A stretch of 45,847 nucleotides of DNA from Marinifilaceae bacterium (GCA_016744515.1 JADGEF010000009.1:1-45847), one strand, 5' to 3'; positions 34,642 through 44,000 are shown, numbered from the stretch's first letter. Translations and numbers: made by a program. The notes: generated by a model not told the origin, from the letters alone.

Positions 34642-35778
34642 TTATGATTCTGTAACTTTTTTAGTGAAAATCCAACTTCCAATAATAGCGGTAAAAGGAG
34701 CAACTAGAATGAGTCCAAAGCTTCCAACTAAGGTATGAAGCAGTTCTCCTGATACGTAGTTTAGGTTTAGAATATTAACCATTGGAGTTCCCTGAGCAAT
34801 AAAAACCATTAGCAAAGCTGAGAAACCTCCAGAGTAGGCAAGAAGAAGTGTTGTCGTCATGGTGCCTACAACAGCTTTCCCAACTTCAAAACCAGACTGA
34901 CGAAGTTCTTTTGGACTAATTTTGGGGTTGTGATTGATTACCTCAGCTTGCGAAGCAGCTATGTCCATGGAGATATCCATAACAGCTCCCGAAGATGAGA
35001 TGAAAATTCCTGCTAAAAATATTTCAGTTAAATTAAGATGCGCAAAACCTGAATAGAGTAAGGTTTCGGAGAAGGGCTTAATAGCACCATGTATATTGAA
35101 CAGATCACCAAAGATGATAGCCATGATACAGGTAATTGCAATACCGCTCATTGCTCCAAAGAATGCCACTATTCCTTTTTTGTTAGTTCCAGCAACAAGA
35201 AAAATGATTACAGAAGTTAGCAAAGCCACTATGGCTAATGATAATGGGATAGGAGGGTAGCCTTTTAAAAAACCTGGTAGTAGGAGTTTCCAAATTGCGA
35301 GGCCTGTAAACATGAACGAAAGAATGGCTTTAATGCCAGTCCAACCAGCAAAACCAATTAATAAAATAACGAATAGAATTAAAAGCCACAATTCGATATT
35401 GATTCTATAATGATCGACAACATTGGCACTTATAATTTTAGATTGATCTTCGTTAAGATTTAAGACTGTGAGAGTTTTATCACCTTTTGAGAATATTTTA
35501 TCGAATTCCATACGACCAACCAATTGGTTGAATGCTTGTATTTCTAAACCTTTAAATTTACTTTCTAAAATTCTGATTTGCAATGCCTGAGTTCCTGTTT
35601 TTATAATACCTGTTTCCACTATTAAATCATCATTTATAGATAAAATGAGTGCCTTAACTCGAAGAGAATTGGTATCATTGGTTTTATCGAATACATTCGG
35701 TGCTAAAATTAAACCTAAACAAATGAATAGGAGTGAGCTAACTAGAATTAAATCTGACTTTTGTGGTAATTTTAACAT
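34642..35778 (-). CDS. YibE/F family membrane protein
   Basis: This 378-residue multi-pass inner-membrane protein of the YibE/F family has an N-terminal helix, an extracytoplasmic segment of about 100 residues (about 35-125) and then seven or so helices. The most characteristic part is IFISSSGAVMDISMDIAAS (around residue 260), followed by GKAVVGTMTTTLLLAYSGGF. Function is not established for the family; transport has been suggested. It is separated from lacI by 244 bp and has no operator of its own, so it is probably outside the sugar locus. Confidence 0.87.
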   Translation of the reverse strand: MLKLPQKSDLILVSSLLFICLGLILAPNVFDKTNDTNSLRVKALILSINDDLIVETGIIKTGTQALQIRILESKFKGLEIQAFNQLVGRMEFDKIFSKGDKTLTVLNLNEDQSKIISANVVDHYRINIELWLLILFVILLIGFAGWTGIKAILSFMFTGLAIWKLLLPGFLKGYPPIPLSLAIVALLTSVIIFLVAGTNKKGIVAFFGAMSGIAITCIMAIIFGDLFNIHGAIKPFSETLLYSGFAHLNLTEIFLAGIFISSSGAVMDISMDIAASQAEVINHNPKISPKELRQSGFEVGKAVVGTMTTTLLLAYSGGFSALLMVFIAQGTPMVNILNLNYVSGELLHTLVGSFGLILVAPFTAIIGSWIFTKKVTES

Positions 35779-35928
35779 GAGGTAAAAGTAAAAAGGTAAA
35801 AGGTGGAAAGAGGGAAAAGTGAAAAGGTAAATGAGTAAAAAAGTGGGTGGAGTATCAATCTGTGAAAATTGGTTGTCTTTTTTACTTCTTCATTCATTTA
35901 CTTCTTTATTTTTTCACTCATTCACATA
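35779..35928. repeat. Purine/pyrimidine-rich GTGAAAAGG repeat forming an imperfect inverted repeat
   Basis: The left half of this gap (35779-35848) is a run of words like GGTAAAAG, GGGAAAAGTGAAAAGGTAAA and GAGTAAAAAAGTG. The right half (35878-35928) is its pyrimidine-rich counterpart (CTTTTTTACTTC, CATTTACTTC, TTCACTCATTCAC). The arms share GTAAATGA and AGTAAAAAAG in inverted orientation, separated by about 35 bp. It may end transcription from the alkaline phosphatase gene, and it resembles the repeat after the CPBP gene. Confidence 0.55.
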
Positions 35929-35929
35929 T

Positions 35930-37468
35930 TTATTTTTTTTGCAGTAACCTGAAAATATTTTTTGCCATATCAGTATTGTCGTAGTAACCTGAGAATAATT
36001 CTGCCCCAACACCAATTGCTCTAACTGGAATAGGTGTAGCTGTATGCGAAAATGAAGTCCAGCCAATACCTGCTTTTTGGGATAAAATATGACAAGCAGT
36101 AGTTGTTAAAGGGTTGTAGCTACCGTATAGAAGGTAGAACTGGTCATCTTTTTTTAATTCTTTCTTGTCGTTCATACTTTGTTCAAAAGCATTTTTAAGC
36201 TGTTCCTTTTCAAAAGTAGAAAGTTCAAGACCTTTAGATTTATCTCCCAAGCCAAAGTGTTTTTCAATTAAAGCCATGCCATCTTCAAGTTTATAGTTCC
36301 CTTTGTTATTCTTTTTGTACTTATCGATAATTTCAGTGAACCTTTCATTTGAGACATTTTGATATTGAAGAATTTTAAAGGCAGATTGGTAATGATTTCC
36401 AGAAAAACCTAGAGCCATACCTCCTGTTTCATGATCGCCACCAACAATAATAAGTGTTTCTTGCGAGTGTTTTTGGTAGAAGTTTAGGGCAGCTTTTATC
36501 GCTGCATCAAAATTGAGAACTTCTTTAATGGCTGTTGCTGCATCATTGGCATGGCATGTCCAGTCAATTTTACCTCCTTCAACCATCATAAAGAAACCAT
36601 TTTTATTATCTAGTAATTCAATACCTTTCTTTGTAAATTCACTTAAAGGAATATCATTTTCAGTTTGATCAATGGCGTATGGTAAAGCTTTACCTCCAGC
36701 TAAACGGGGAGCGATAGCAATAATTTTATCGTCGCCTTTTTTTAGTTGATTAAACGCCTCTTTGGTATTTAATAGACGATAGCCTCTTGCTTTTGCTAAT
36801 TCGATAGAATTCTTTTGTTTGTTTTCAACTTTTTTATCAGCTCCCATACCAAAATTGGCCATGCTATTGCTTTTATCCAACTTACCATCACCTTCTGGGT
36901 GTTTAATTCCACCACCGCCAAAATAATTAAAGTTCGATTTACTTAAATCTAGGCTAATGTTGTAGTACATATTACGACTTGGTTGATGTGCATAGAAAGA
37001 AGCAGGGGTTGCATGATCTATAGAAACTGACGATACGATACCAACTTTATAGCCTAAATCCCTTGCTCGTTCTGCTACCGTTTGGAGAGTTTTTTGTTTC
37101 TCAGCATCCATTCCAATGGTGTTTATACTGGTTTTATAACCTGTTGCAAGTGCTGTACCTGCGGCAGCCGATCCTGTAATAAATCGATCGCTAGCATAGG
37201 TGGTATAAAAACCATGATAAGGAAATTTGTTCATCTCTAGTTTCTTAATGCCATTCTTTCCGTCGATTGCAGCTAAGTAAGCTTCTGCTGCATTCGACTG
37301 TGATAAGCCCATGCCATCACCAATGAAATAGAAGATGTATTTTGGTGATTTCCCTTTGTAATTCTGACGTTGTTTTTCACTAGCTGAATCATGTGCGCTA
37401 GAGGTAAAAGCAAGTAATATTAAGCCTAGAGTTAATAGGTTGTTGAATTTGATAAAATTGAATTTCAT
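35930..37468 (-). CDS. Alkaline phosphatase (secreted)
   Basis: This alkaline phosphatase is about 512 residues long and has a signal peptide ending near SSAHD. It hydrolyses phosphomonoesters outside the cytoplasm using two zinc ions and one magnesium ion. Catalytic landmarks are YFIGDGMGLSQ (Asp51), FITGSAAAGTALATG with Ser100 as probable nucleophile (numbered from the chosen ATG), VSSVSIDHATPASFYAHQ, MMVEGGKIDWTCHAND and IIVGGDHETGG, with a late His in the SFSHTATPIPV segment. The frame extends upstream to a TTG at 37501, but the ATG at 37468 begins a normal signal peptide. It lies 39 bp after the acyl-CoA synthetase gene and may be co-transcribed with it. No Pho-type operator was recognised. 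Confidence 0.93.
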   Translation of the reverse strand: MKFNFIKFNNLLTLGLILLAFTSSAHDSASEKQRQNYKGKSPKYIFYFIGDGMGLSQSNAAEAYLAAIDGKNGIKKLEMNKFPYHGFYTTYASDRFITGSAAAGTALATGYKTSINTIGMDAEKQKTLQTVAERARDLGYKVGIVSSVSIDHATPASFYAHQPSRNMYYNISLDLSKSNFNYFGGGGIKHPEGDGKLDKSNSMANFGMGADKKVENKQKNSIELAKARGYRLLNTKEAFNQLKKGDDKIIAIAPRLAGGKALPYAIDQTENDIPLSEFTKKGIELLDNKNGFFMMVEGGKIDWTCHANDAATAIKEVLNFDAAIKAALNFYQKHSQETLIIVGGDHETGGMALGFSGNHYQSAFKILQYQNVSNERFTEIIDKYKKNNKGNYKLEDGMALIEKHFGLGDKSKGLELSTFEKEQLKNAFEQSMNDKKELKKDDQFYLLYGSYNPLTTTACHILSQKAGIGWTSFSHTATPIPVRAIGVGAELFSGYYDNTDMAKNIFRLLQKK

Positions 37469-37507
37469 TCGTATTTGTGTATTAGTCGGTAGTTTTGTCA
37501 ATATGAA

Positions 37508-39409
37508 TTAAAATTTTTGGATTGTTTCCTTATTCTTAGTGTTTAAGAAGTTTTTCCCCTCTGGAGTATATAGGTAATCTACATAGTTTTTGAAGTAAGC
37601 GATTACTTTATCACGCACAACCTTCATTGTAGAATTTACAAGTTTGTTATTTTCAGTGAAACCTTCAGGAAGAACTCCAGCAGCAGTTGGCATCCATCTC
37701 TGTGGAAACATATCCTGATATTTACCACCAGTTTTGTATGCGTTTAGTTCTGATTGTAAAAGCTTAAGCGCTGCAACTTGCCCTGAATCACTTTTTGAGT
37801 CTAGTCCTCGTTCTTTTAGATAAGACTGAATTGCACTCTTGTTTGGGACAAGCATTGCAATAGTATATGGATCTTGATTGTTATATAAGATGCATTGGTC
37901 GATATATGGCGATTGATCAACGAAAGCTTCTTCGATACCTTCAGGACTGAATTTTTCACCATCGTTAGCTATCAATAAGGATTTAAATCGTCCAGAAACA
38001 TATAGGAAGCCATCTTCATCAATATGTCCCATGTCACCCGTATGTAGCCAATCATTTTTTATAGTCTCGGCGCTGGCTTTATCGTTTTTCCAGTAGCCTT
38101 TCATCACATTTCCGCCTTTAATTACAATTTCACCTTTTTTACCTGCAGACAGTGGGTTGCCTAGATCATCACAGATTTTAAAATCCATATTTTTCACAAG
38201 GAAACCTGAGGAACCTAATTTATGATGATGATGTGCATTTGAGGAGATAATAGGTGATGCCTCTGATAAGCCATAGCCTTGATACATTGGAATACCAATT
38301 GCGTAGAAGAATCGTTGCAACTCAGTGTCTAGTAGAGCGCCTCCACCAACAAAGAATTTAAGATTACCACCAAAGTTGGCTCTAATCTTAGAGAATAAAA
38401 CCTTGTCGTAGAACTTATAAACTGGCTTTAGTAATTTACGAGTACCTTTTCCTTTATCAATACCATTGCCATTATAGCGGTAAGCGATATTAAGAGCTTT
38501 GTTGAACATACGTTCAACTTTTGGACCTTTAGCCTTAATTCCTTTTTCAATATTCTTCTTAAAGTTTTTAGCTAAAGCTGGCACACTTAATATAATATCA
38601 GGTTGAATTTCCTTAATGTTATTAGGGATATTCTTAAGTGCTTCCATAGGAGACTTACCTTGTTGTACCGCCGCAATTGAAGCACCTTTTAACATGAAAC
38701 TATAAATACCAGCCGTATGTGCAAATGAATGATCCCAAGGCAGAATAAGTAGTGTTTTATACGTTTCGGGTATGTTCATCAAACTAGAAGCTTGAATAAC
38801 ATTGGATGTATAATTGTTATGGGATAGTATAATGCCTTTAGGATCGGCTGTTGTTCCTGATGTATATGAAATGTTTGCATTGTCATCAGCCTCAATTGTT
38901 GACAAAAGTTTTATCAGTTCATTTTTATTCGTTTCAGGTAAATTCTGTCCAAATTCAATTATCGAAGACAAGTAAATTTCTTTAGATTCTAATACAACAT
39001 CATTATCAATTACAATAATTTGCTCTATGAGATCTAAGTCATTTTTAATTTCTCTAATTTTTGAGAGATGATTTTTTGAAACAATAACCAATCTTGACTC
39101 AGAATGTTGCAAACGGAATTTTAATTCGTTTTGAGCATCGAGTTTGATAGATAAAGGTACGTTGACAGCTCCTGTATAGAGAATTCCAAGTTCTGAAAGA
39201 ACCCAAGCATTTCTACCTTCTGATAATAAGCCAATTCGATCTCCTTTTTTTATGTCCATTGCATATAATCCTGCTGCAAGTAGGTGCACTTCGGTATGAA
39301 GTTCTTTATAGGATTGAGAAGTATAATTTCCTTCACTCTTTTCCCATAAAAATGGGTTGTTTGGATATTGTTCTACACTTTTTTCGAAGAGTTGAATAAT
39401 TGTCTCCAT
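37508..39409 (-). CDS. Long-chain fatty acid-CoA ligase family (AMP-forming)
   Basis: This 633-residue cytoplasmic or membrane-associated enzyme of the AMP-binding superfamily activates a fatty acid to acyl-CoA through an acyl-adenylate. Motifs are ISYTSGTTADPKGI (P-loop), MYQGYGLSEASPII, GDMGHIDEDGFLYVSGR, the hinge/linker KSLLIANDGEKFSPEGIEEAF and a late NSTMKVVRDKV Lys segment. The length and the long C-terminal insertion are usual for Bacteroidota FadD-like ligases. Chain-length preference cannot be read. It is divergent from the aminotransferase gene across a 392-bp gap. Confidence 0.92.
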   Translation of the reverse strand: METIIQLFEKSVEQYPNNPFLWEKSEGNYTSQSYKELHTEVHLLAAGLYAMDIKKGDRIGLLSEGRNAWVLSELGILYTGAVNVPLSIKLDAQNELKFRLQHSESRLVIVSKNHLSKIREIKNDLDLIEQIIVIDNDVVLESKEIYLSSIIEFGQNLPETNKNELIKLLSTIEADDNANISYTSGTTADPKGIILSHNNYTSNVIQASSLMNIPETYKTLLILPWDHSFAHTAGIYSFMLKGASIAAVQQGKSPMEALKNIPNNIKEIQPDIILSVPALAKNFKKNIEKGIKAKGPKVERMFNKALNIAYRYNGNGIDKGKGTRKLLKPVYKFYDKVLFSKIRANFGGNLKFFVGGGALLDTELQRFFYAIGIPMYQGYGLSEASPIISSNAHHHHKLGSSGFLVKNMDFKICDDLGNPLSAGKKGEIVIKGGNVMKGYWKNDKASAETIKNDWLHTGDMGHIDEDGFLYVSGRFKSLLIANDGEKFSPEGIEEAFVDQSPYIDQCILYNNQDPYTIAMLVPNKSAIQSYLKERGLDSKSDSGQVAALKLLQSELNAYKTGGKYQDMFPQRWMPTAAGVLPEGFTENNKLVNSTMKVVRDKVIAYFKNYVDYLYTPEGKNFLNTKNKETIQKF

Positions 39410-39801
39410 ATATTTTAGTTGTCTTCTGTATTTACTTAGTTGTAAAATAGGGGGTATTCTATATTTTATGAAGCCAAATTTAATGTTTTCCCTTCAATTT
39501 TTTCTACACTTCATAAATAGCATTCATTCTAAATAAGAGGCGGGATTACTTATTGTAAATCAGAAGTGGAATTTTCTTAATAACTAAGGCTTGTAGTCAG
39601 TGTGATAGCTTATCTGTTTAGAAAGCCCGATGAGTCCAAATAGTCTGAATTGTAGGAATATATACGATCACTATTTGTATTCCTTTTTTAGAATATCTAA
39701 ATTTACGCCCATTCTTAAACCAGACCAAATAGTCTGAATATGAACTGGTTTGAGATGATTAAAATATAAACAAACAACAAATACATAAAACTAATTTGAA
39801 T
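39410..39801. promoter_or_regulatory. Divergent promoter region with 15-bp direct repeats and nested inverted repeat
   Basis: This gap drives the ligase gene leftward and the aminotransferase gene rightward. CCAAATAGTCTGAAT occurs twice exactly (39636-39650 and 39725-39739). The second copy lies inside a nested inverted repeat: CAGAC/GTCTG (39721-39725 with 39732-39736) within AAACCAG/CTGGTTT (39717-39723 with 39745-39751). This looks like a regulator site or a 5'-UTR hairpin for the aminotransferase. No confident -33/-7 promoter pair and no gene was found. Confidence 0.5.
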
Positions 39802-41277
39802 ATGAGCAATTTGGAGAACCATTTCAAAAAGTTCCGAAAGAATACTGTGGGAAACGAAGCCCGATTTTATTCTCCTTTTGGTAAGCAAACCATCGTTTAT
39901 GGCGACTGGATTGCGAGCGGACGTTTATATAAGCCCTTAGAAAAAAGAATGCTAAAGGACTTTGGTCCTTATGTTGCAAATACACATACTGAGACTAATG
40001 TAACAGGTACCTTAATGACTAAAAGTTACCATGAAGCTCAGAATTTAATAAAAAAGCATTGTAATGCTGGACCTAATGATGTATTGATGCACGCAGGTTA
40101 CGGTATGACAGCTGTGGTTGTGAAATTACAGCGTATTTTGGGTTTAAAAGGCTGCGGTCCTATGAACTCGAAAAGCTGTATGAAAGATAAGGACAAACCA
40201 GTTGTATTTATCACTCACATGGAACATCACTCTAACCAAACATCATGGTATGAAACCAATGTTGATGTTGTGATTGTGCCTCCAGGAGAAGGTTTAACAG
40301 TTGATTTGAATGAATTGGAAAAGCAGCTTGAGAAATATGCTGATCGTAAGATGAAAATTGGTTCATTCAGTGCTTGTTCAAATGTGACTGGTATTATTAC
40401 ACCCTACCATGAAATGGCTAAGATGATGCATAAGCATAAGGGTATTTGTTTTGTGGATTTTGCAGCATCTGCTCCTTATGTTGATATTGATATGCATCCG
40501 GCTGACCCAGAGTGTGGTTTAGATGGTATATTTTTTTCGCCTCATAAATTCTTAGGAGGACCTGGTTCTTCTGGGGTTATGATTTTTGATGCAGCCCTTT
40601 ATGATCCTAATGCTGCGCCAGATAATCCAGGTGGAGGAACAGTTGACTGGACTAACCCTTGGGGTGAGTATAAGTTTATAAACAATATTGAAGCTCGTGA
40701 AGATGGCGGAACGCCAGGATTCCTTCAATCAATTAGAACTGCTTTGGCAATTGATGTTAAAAATCAAATGGGTACAGATAAGATGGAAGCTCGCGAAGAA
40801 GAGCTACTTGATCTTGCTTTCAAATTAATGCGTGAAGTTGATGATGTAACAATTCTTGCTGATGATGGACAAAAGCGTATTGGTATTATGTCATTCTATA
40901 TTGAGTATATTCACTTCAATTTGTTAGTGAAGATGCTGAATGATCATTTCGGAATTCAAGTTCGTGGTGGTTGTGCTTGTGCGGGTACATATGGTCACTA
41001 TATGCTTGATGTAACTCATGAAAAATCACAGTCGATTACATGTGAAATTAATGCAGGCGACTTAACTCATAAGCCAGGATGGGTACGTTGGTCTTTACAT
41101 CCAACAACAACTGATAAGGAAGTTGTGTATTTTGCAGAATCGATTGAGAAGATCGTTGCTAATTTTGCTGAGTGGAAGAAGGATTACGAATACAGTAGTA
41201 AAACTAATGAGTTTACTTACACTGGTCCTAATAAAGTTAAAAAAGAACCTAAAATTAACGAATTGTTTAAACTGTAA
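39802..41277 (+). CDS. Class V aminotransferase-fold PLP enzyme (cysteine desulfurase-like)
   Basis: This 491-residue fold-type I PLP enzyme of aminotransferase class V has HTETN near the substrate site, MEHHSNQTSW, VDFAASAPYVDID (PLP-binding Asp) and FFSPHKFLGGPGSSG with Lys249 as the Schiff-base lysine. Near the C-terminus, VRGGCACAGTYG carries Cys391 and Cys393, close to where SufS-type desulfurases keep their active-site Cys. The protein is longer than SufS/CsdA (about 400 residues), no Suf genes are adjacent and its reaction is not known. The track-like longer frame starts with TTG at 39796; the ATG at 39802 (MSNLENHF) is preferred. A strong terminator follows. Confidence 0.87.
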   Translation: MSNLENHFKKFRKNTVGNEARFYSPFGKQTIVYGDWIASGRLYKPLEKRMLKDFGPYVANTHTETNVTGTLMTKSYHEAQNLIKKHCNAGPNDVLMHAGYGMTAVVVKLQRILGLKGCGPMNSKSCMKDKDKPVVFITHMEHHSNQTSWYETNVDVVIVPPGEGLTVDLNELEKQLEKYADRKMKIGSFSACSNVTGIITPYHEMAKMMHKHKGICFVDFAASAPYVDIDMHPADPECGLDGIFFSPHKFLGGPGSSGVMIFDAALYDPNAAPDNPGGGTVDWTNPWGEYKFINNIEAREDGGTPGFLQSIRTALAIDVKNQMGTDKMEAREEELLDLAFKLMREVDDVTILADDGQKRIGIMSFYIEYIHFNLLVKMLNDHFGIQVRGGCACAGTYGHYMLDVTHEKSQSITCEINAGDLTHKPGWVRWSLHPTTTDKEVVYFAESIEKIVANFAEWKKDYEYSSKTNEFTYTGPNKVKKEPKINELFKL

Positions 41278-41313
41278 TAGCAGTCAATTTTCAATATTGG
41301 TAATTTAAAATAT

Positions 41314-41352
41314 AAACTCTTCTTATTGCATTGCAATAGGGAGAGTTTTTTT
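41314..41352 (+). terminator. Rho-independent terminator after the aminotransferase gene
   Basis: AAACTCT (41314-41320) pairs with AGAGTTT (41342-41348) and TATTGCA (41324-41330) with TGCAATA (41332-41338). The bases between pair as T-G, C-G, T-G, giving a long stem that runs into seven T residues. It lies about 37 bp after the stop codon. Confidence 0.88.
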
Positions 41353-41426
41353 GTTTTTATATCTTTGAGAAGGGAAGAAAGGCTGAGGGGAGAAATTAAC
41401 CAAGGCAATTCATAACTTGATTGTTA

Positions 41427-42356
41427 ATGACTAATACGACTGATTTGTACGATATAATAGGAGATATACACGGAGAGTTTGAGAGCTTGGAGGAGATGCT
41501 TCAAACTTTGGGATATAAAAAGGAAGACGGCATATACACGCATCCCGAAAGGAAAGCTGTTTTTGTGGGAGATTTTGTTGATAGAGGATTCCGAGTGATT
41601 GATAGTCTTTGCTTGATAAAAAATATGGTTGACTATGGATCTGCTTATGCTATAGTTGGGAATCATGAGCTTAATGTTCTAGCTTATTATACTAAAGATG
41701 ATGAAGGCATTCCTTTGCGTGAGCATAGCATGAAGAATAAAGCGCAGATTAGAAGAACCTATGTTGAATTTCAGGCTAATAAGGAAGCGAAGAAGATTTA
41801 TCTGAAATGGTTAAGGTCATTACCCTTATTTTTAGAATTTGATGATTTTAGGGTGGTTCATGCTTGCTGGGATCAGAAAGCGATCGATTTAATGAGATTA
41901 AAACATCCTGAAAATAGATTGAATAAGAAGTTTCTTAGAAAAATATATGGCAATAAAGGCAAGCAGTATGACGCTTGTATGTTATTGTTGAAAGGGAGGG
42001 AATTTGCTTTGCCCAACGACCTTGTTATAAAAGACAGTTATGGTATTAAGCGTAATATGTTTCGAATAAAATGGTGGAATAAGATGGAAGGGGAGAGTTT
42101 CAGCTCTTTGGCTTTTGGTAATCGATTTACGTTGCCCGATTATACAATTCCATCTGAACTGTGTGAGAAAATTACGCCTTATTCTGAACAAGAATTGCCT
42201 GTGTTTTTCGGACATTATTGTTTGAATGGGCAAGCAGGCGTAGTAAGAGATAATCTTTGCTGTGTAGACGCTTGTGTTGCCAATGGCGGACATTTAATTG
42301 CTTATCGTTGGGATGGCAATAGAAAACTGAGTCAAAAAAATATAGTAGAAGTGTAA
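41427..42356 (+). CDS. PPP-type metallophosphoesterase (ApaH/PrpE-like)
   Basis: This 309-residue cytoplasmic phosphoesterase of the calcineurin-like PPP family carries the three metal-binding motifs in order: GDIHGE (12-17), GDFVDRG (48-54) and GNHE (78-81). The later His motifs HACWD and FFGHY follow. PPP members include Ser/Thr protein phosphatases and diadenosine tetraphosphatases. The size is closer to PrpE/ApaH-like enzymes, but the substrate is not predictable. The frame opens with TTG at 41421; the ATG at 41427 gives a natural start. It has its own terminator and no obvious link to neighbours. Confidence 0.88.
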   Translation: MTNTTDLYDIIGDIHGEFESLEEMLQTLGYKKEDGIYTHPERKAVFVGDFVDRGFRVIDSLCLIKNMVDYGSAYAIVGNHELNVLAYYTKDDEGIPLREHSMKNKAQIRRTYVEFQANKEAKKIYLKWLRSLPLFLEFDDFRVVHACWDQKAIDLMRLKHPENRLNKKFLRKIYGNKGKQYDACMLLLKGREFALPNDLVIKDSYGIKRNMFRIKWWNKMEGESFSSLAFGNRFTLPDYTIPSELCEKITPYSEQELPVFFGHYCLNGQAGVVRDNLCCVDACVANGGHLIAYRWDGNRKLSQKNIVEV

Positions 42357-42451
42357 AGAGCTAAGTAATTGTGCGTGATTATTGTCGTACTTTAAGCTTC
42401 ATGCAAATACATGAATATTTTGATTAGGCATATGAATCAAGTTTAATTCGT

Positions 42452-42474
42452 GCAGCTTTATAGAAGCTGCTTTT
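42452..42474 (+). terminator. Terminator after the metallophosphoesterase gene
   Basis: GCAGCTT (42452-42458) and AAGCTGC (42464-42470) form a perfect 7-bp stem with a 5-base loop, followed by four T residues. It lies about 95 bp after the stop codon. Confidence 0.75.
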
Positions 42475-42554
42475 ACATCATTATATAAAGCATTTTACTT
42501 ATATGTTGAAGATCTATAGAATGATGACTTATTGTAATCTTCATATTTTCACTA

Positions 42555-42702
42555 ACTCCGCCCTTTAGGGTGGAGTACAGAACGAAAAACAAGTAGGGCT
42601 TTAGCCCCCAGGTATTTAAAGGAAATTATTTAAACGGTTTTATAAAAAGTTTAGGACTAAAGTCCAGTTTCATGTGGCTAATAACCCAGCATAAATGCTG
42701 GG
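42555..42702. repeat. Cluster of four GC-rich short palindromes in an AT-rich gap
   Basis: Four different hairpins lie within 148 bp. They are ACTCCGCCCT/AGGGTGGAGT (42555-42576, one mismatch), GGGCT-TT-AGCCC (42596-42607), GGACT-AA-AGTCC (42654-42665) and CCCAGCAT-AA-ATGCTGGG (42685-42702). Each has a 2-base TT or AA loop. Their GC content is far above the surroundings. The pattern resembles REP-like or miniature mobile repeats of Bacteroidota, and the last hairpin could also terminate the DUF3570 transcript. No ORF is present in the 42357-42725 gap. Confidence 0.72.
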
Positions 42703-42725
42703 GGTAAGGATAACTTGAGTTTTTC

Positions 42726-44000
42726 TTAAAATGTGAATGCAAAGTCGAGGCTAACAAGCCAAGCTGATAAGCCATCACTTCTATCGTAATAGGCGGTTCT
42801 TAAACCGATGCTCTTAAACTGAGCCTGCTTATTTTTTCTGAATGGAGATTTAAAGTTTCCTACTCCCATTATAGGAGAATATTGTAAACCCAAACCTATT
42901 TTAATACTACTCAAGTCCGATAGATCGTAATCAGAGGTGTAGAACTCTGGATTTTTCGCTTTACCAAACTCATAGAAATCATCAGCAGCTGTTTGAGTGT
43001 GATATCTGAAAAAAGGAGAGGCAATAAGCGATGACGTAACTTGCATAGGTAATTCTATACTGGCTGTATGAGCCGATATTCCCCAACTGTCGGTATAATA
43101 ACGATAGAAGGTTCTTACTCGCATAAAATCGTTTAAATAATAATTCCAACGCATCGAAATAGGAATTTTCAGACGATTATCTTCAAGCTTCTCTACATTG
43201 CTAAACGGTTTAAGAGCCATTCCTTCTTTAGCTATAGCATCGTCGAAATAAACACGATGAAATGGTGTACTTAGAAGTCCTGATTGCGACACAACTTCCA
43301 GTGAGAATAGGGCTTGTAGACGTTTATTAATCACTTGTGAATACGATAAGCCAAACTTCATTGTAGTACGTGTATCATCCTTTAAACCTATAAAACCATC
43401 TCTACTTCTCATTTCAACAGGGTAGAGTAGTTTCCATGTATCGTTCATGAAAAGTGCATCAATACTTAAAGATCGATTCTTATCCTTTGAATTTAGCGTG
43501 TAAGCACCACCAAAGTTGAAAGAAGTAACATCGTACTCTGCCGAAAAACCTGCCATTAAGCTATAAGCGTTACCCGAATTGAGTAAATTTCTGTTGTAAG
43601 CCGCATTAATGTGCATGCGAACATCCATACTCGAAGCTCCAGATTTATTACCGTCAAAAATATCAATATTATCGGTTGAAGCAGAAGAGTAAATATCGAT
43701 ACCAAAATTAAGATCTAGACTCGATATAGAATCCATAGGAACATGAACCACAAAAGTTGGAGCAATATTCTCAAGTTTTTCGGTTCCACGTCCACCTGTA
43801 ACAGGAGAGTGGTCACCATCTTGCTCGTAATAATTAAATAAGAAGTTGACTTCGGTATCTTTGAAATCAGCCTCTGATTTTTTCACCTTCTTTTGCTTTT
43901 CGTTTTGCTTGTCGTCAATACTGTTTTTATCAGTTTGAGCCATAGCCATGATAGAGGTTCCCATCAATGCTGCAAGTAGTATAGTTTTAGTTAATTGCAT
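42726..44000 (-). CDS. DUF3570 outer-membrane beta-barrel-like protein
   Basis: This 424-residue protein has a signal peptide ending near AMAQ, followed by a charged linker (about 25-45). The rest matches DUF3570: DTEVNFLFNYYEQDGDHSPVTGGRGTE near the N-terminus, alternating amphipathic strands such as SLDLNFGIDIYSSASTDNI and SFNFGGAYTLNS, and a terminal WLVSLDFAFTF strand ending in Phe, as in outer-membrane barrels. Function is unknown. It is the last gene of a four-gene operon and its ATG overlaps the end of the DUF4266 gene by 10 bp, so the two products are probably translationally coupled and act together. Confidence 0.87.
   Translation of the reverse strand: MQLTKTILLAALMGTSIMAMAQTDKNSIDDKQNEKQKKVKKSEADFKDTEVNFLFNYYEQDGDHSPVTGGRGTEKLENIAPTFVVHVPMDSISSLDLNFGIDIYSSASTDNIDIFDGNKSGASSMDVRMHINAAYNRNLLNSGNAYSLMAGFSAEYDVTSFNFGGAYTLNSKDKNRSLSIDALFMNDTWKLLYPVEMRSRDGFIGLKDDTRTTMKFGLSYSQVINKRLQALFSLEVVSQSGLLSTPFHRVYFDDAIAKEGMALKPFSNVEKLEDNRLKIPISMRWNYYLNDFMRVRTFYRYYTDSWGISAHTASIELPMQVTSSLIASPFFRYHTQTAADDFYEFGKAKNPEFYTSDYDLSDLSSIKIGLGLQYSPIMGVGNFKSPFRKNKQAQFKSIGLRTAYYDRSDGLSAWLVSLDFAFTF

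Noticed and set aside
37469..37501. Upstream TTG start for alkaline phosphatase
   Set aside because: It adds 11 residues before a standard signal peptide that starts at the ATG at 37468.
39802..41277. Assignment as SufS cysteine desulfurase
   Set aside because: Fold and a Cys near the right place agree, but the length is about 90 residues greater and no Suf genes are adjacent, so only the superfamily is called.
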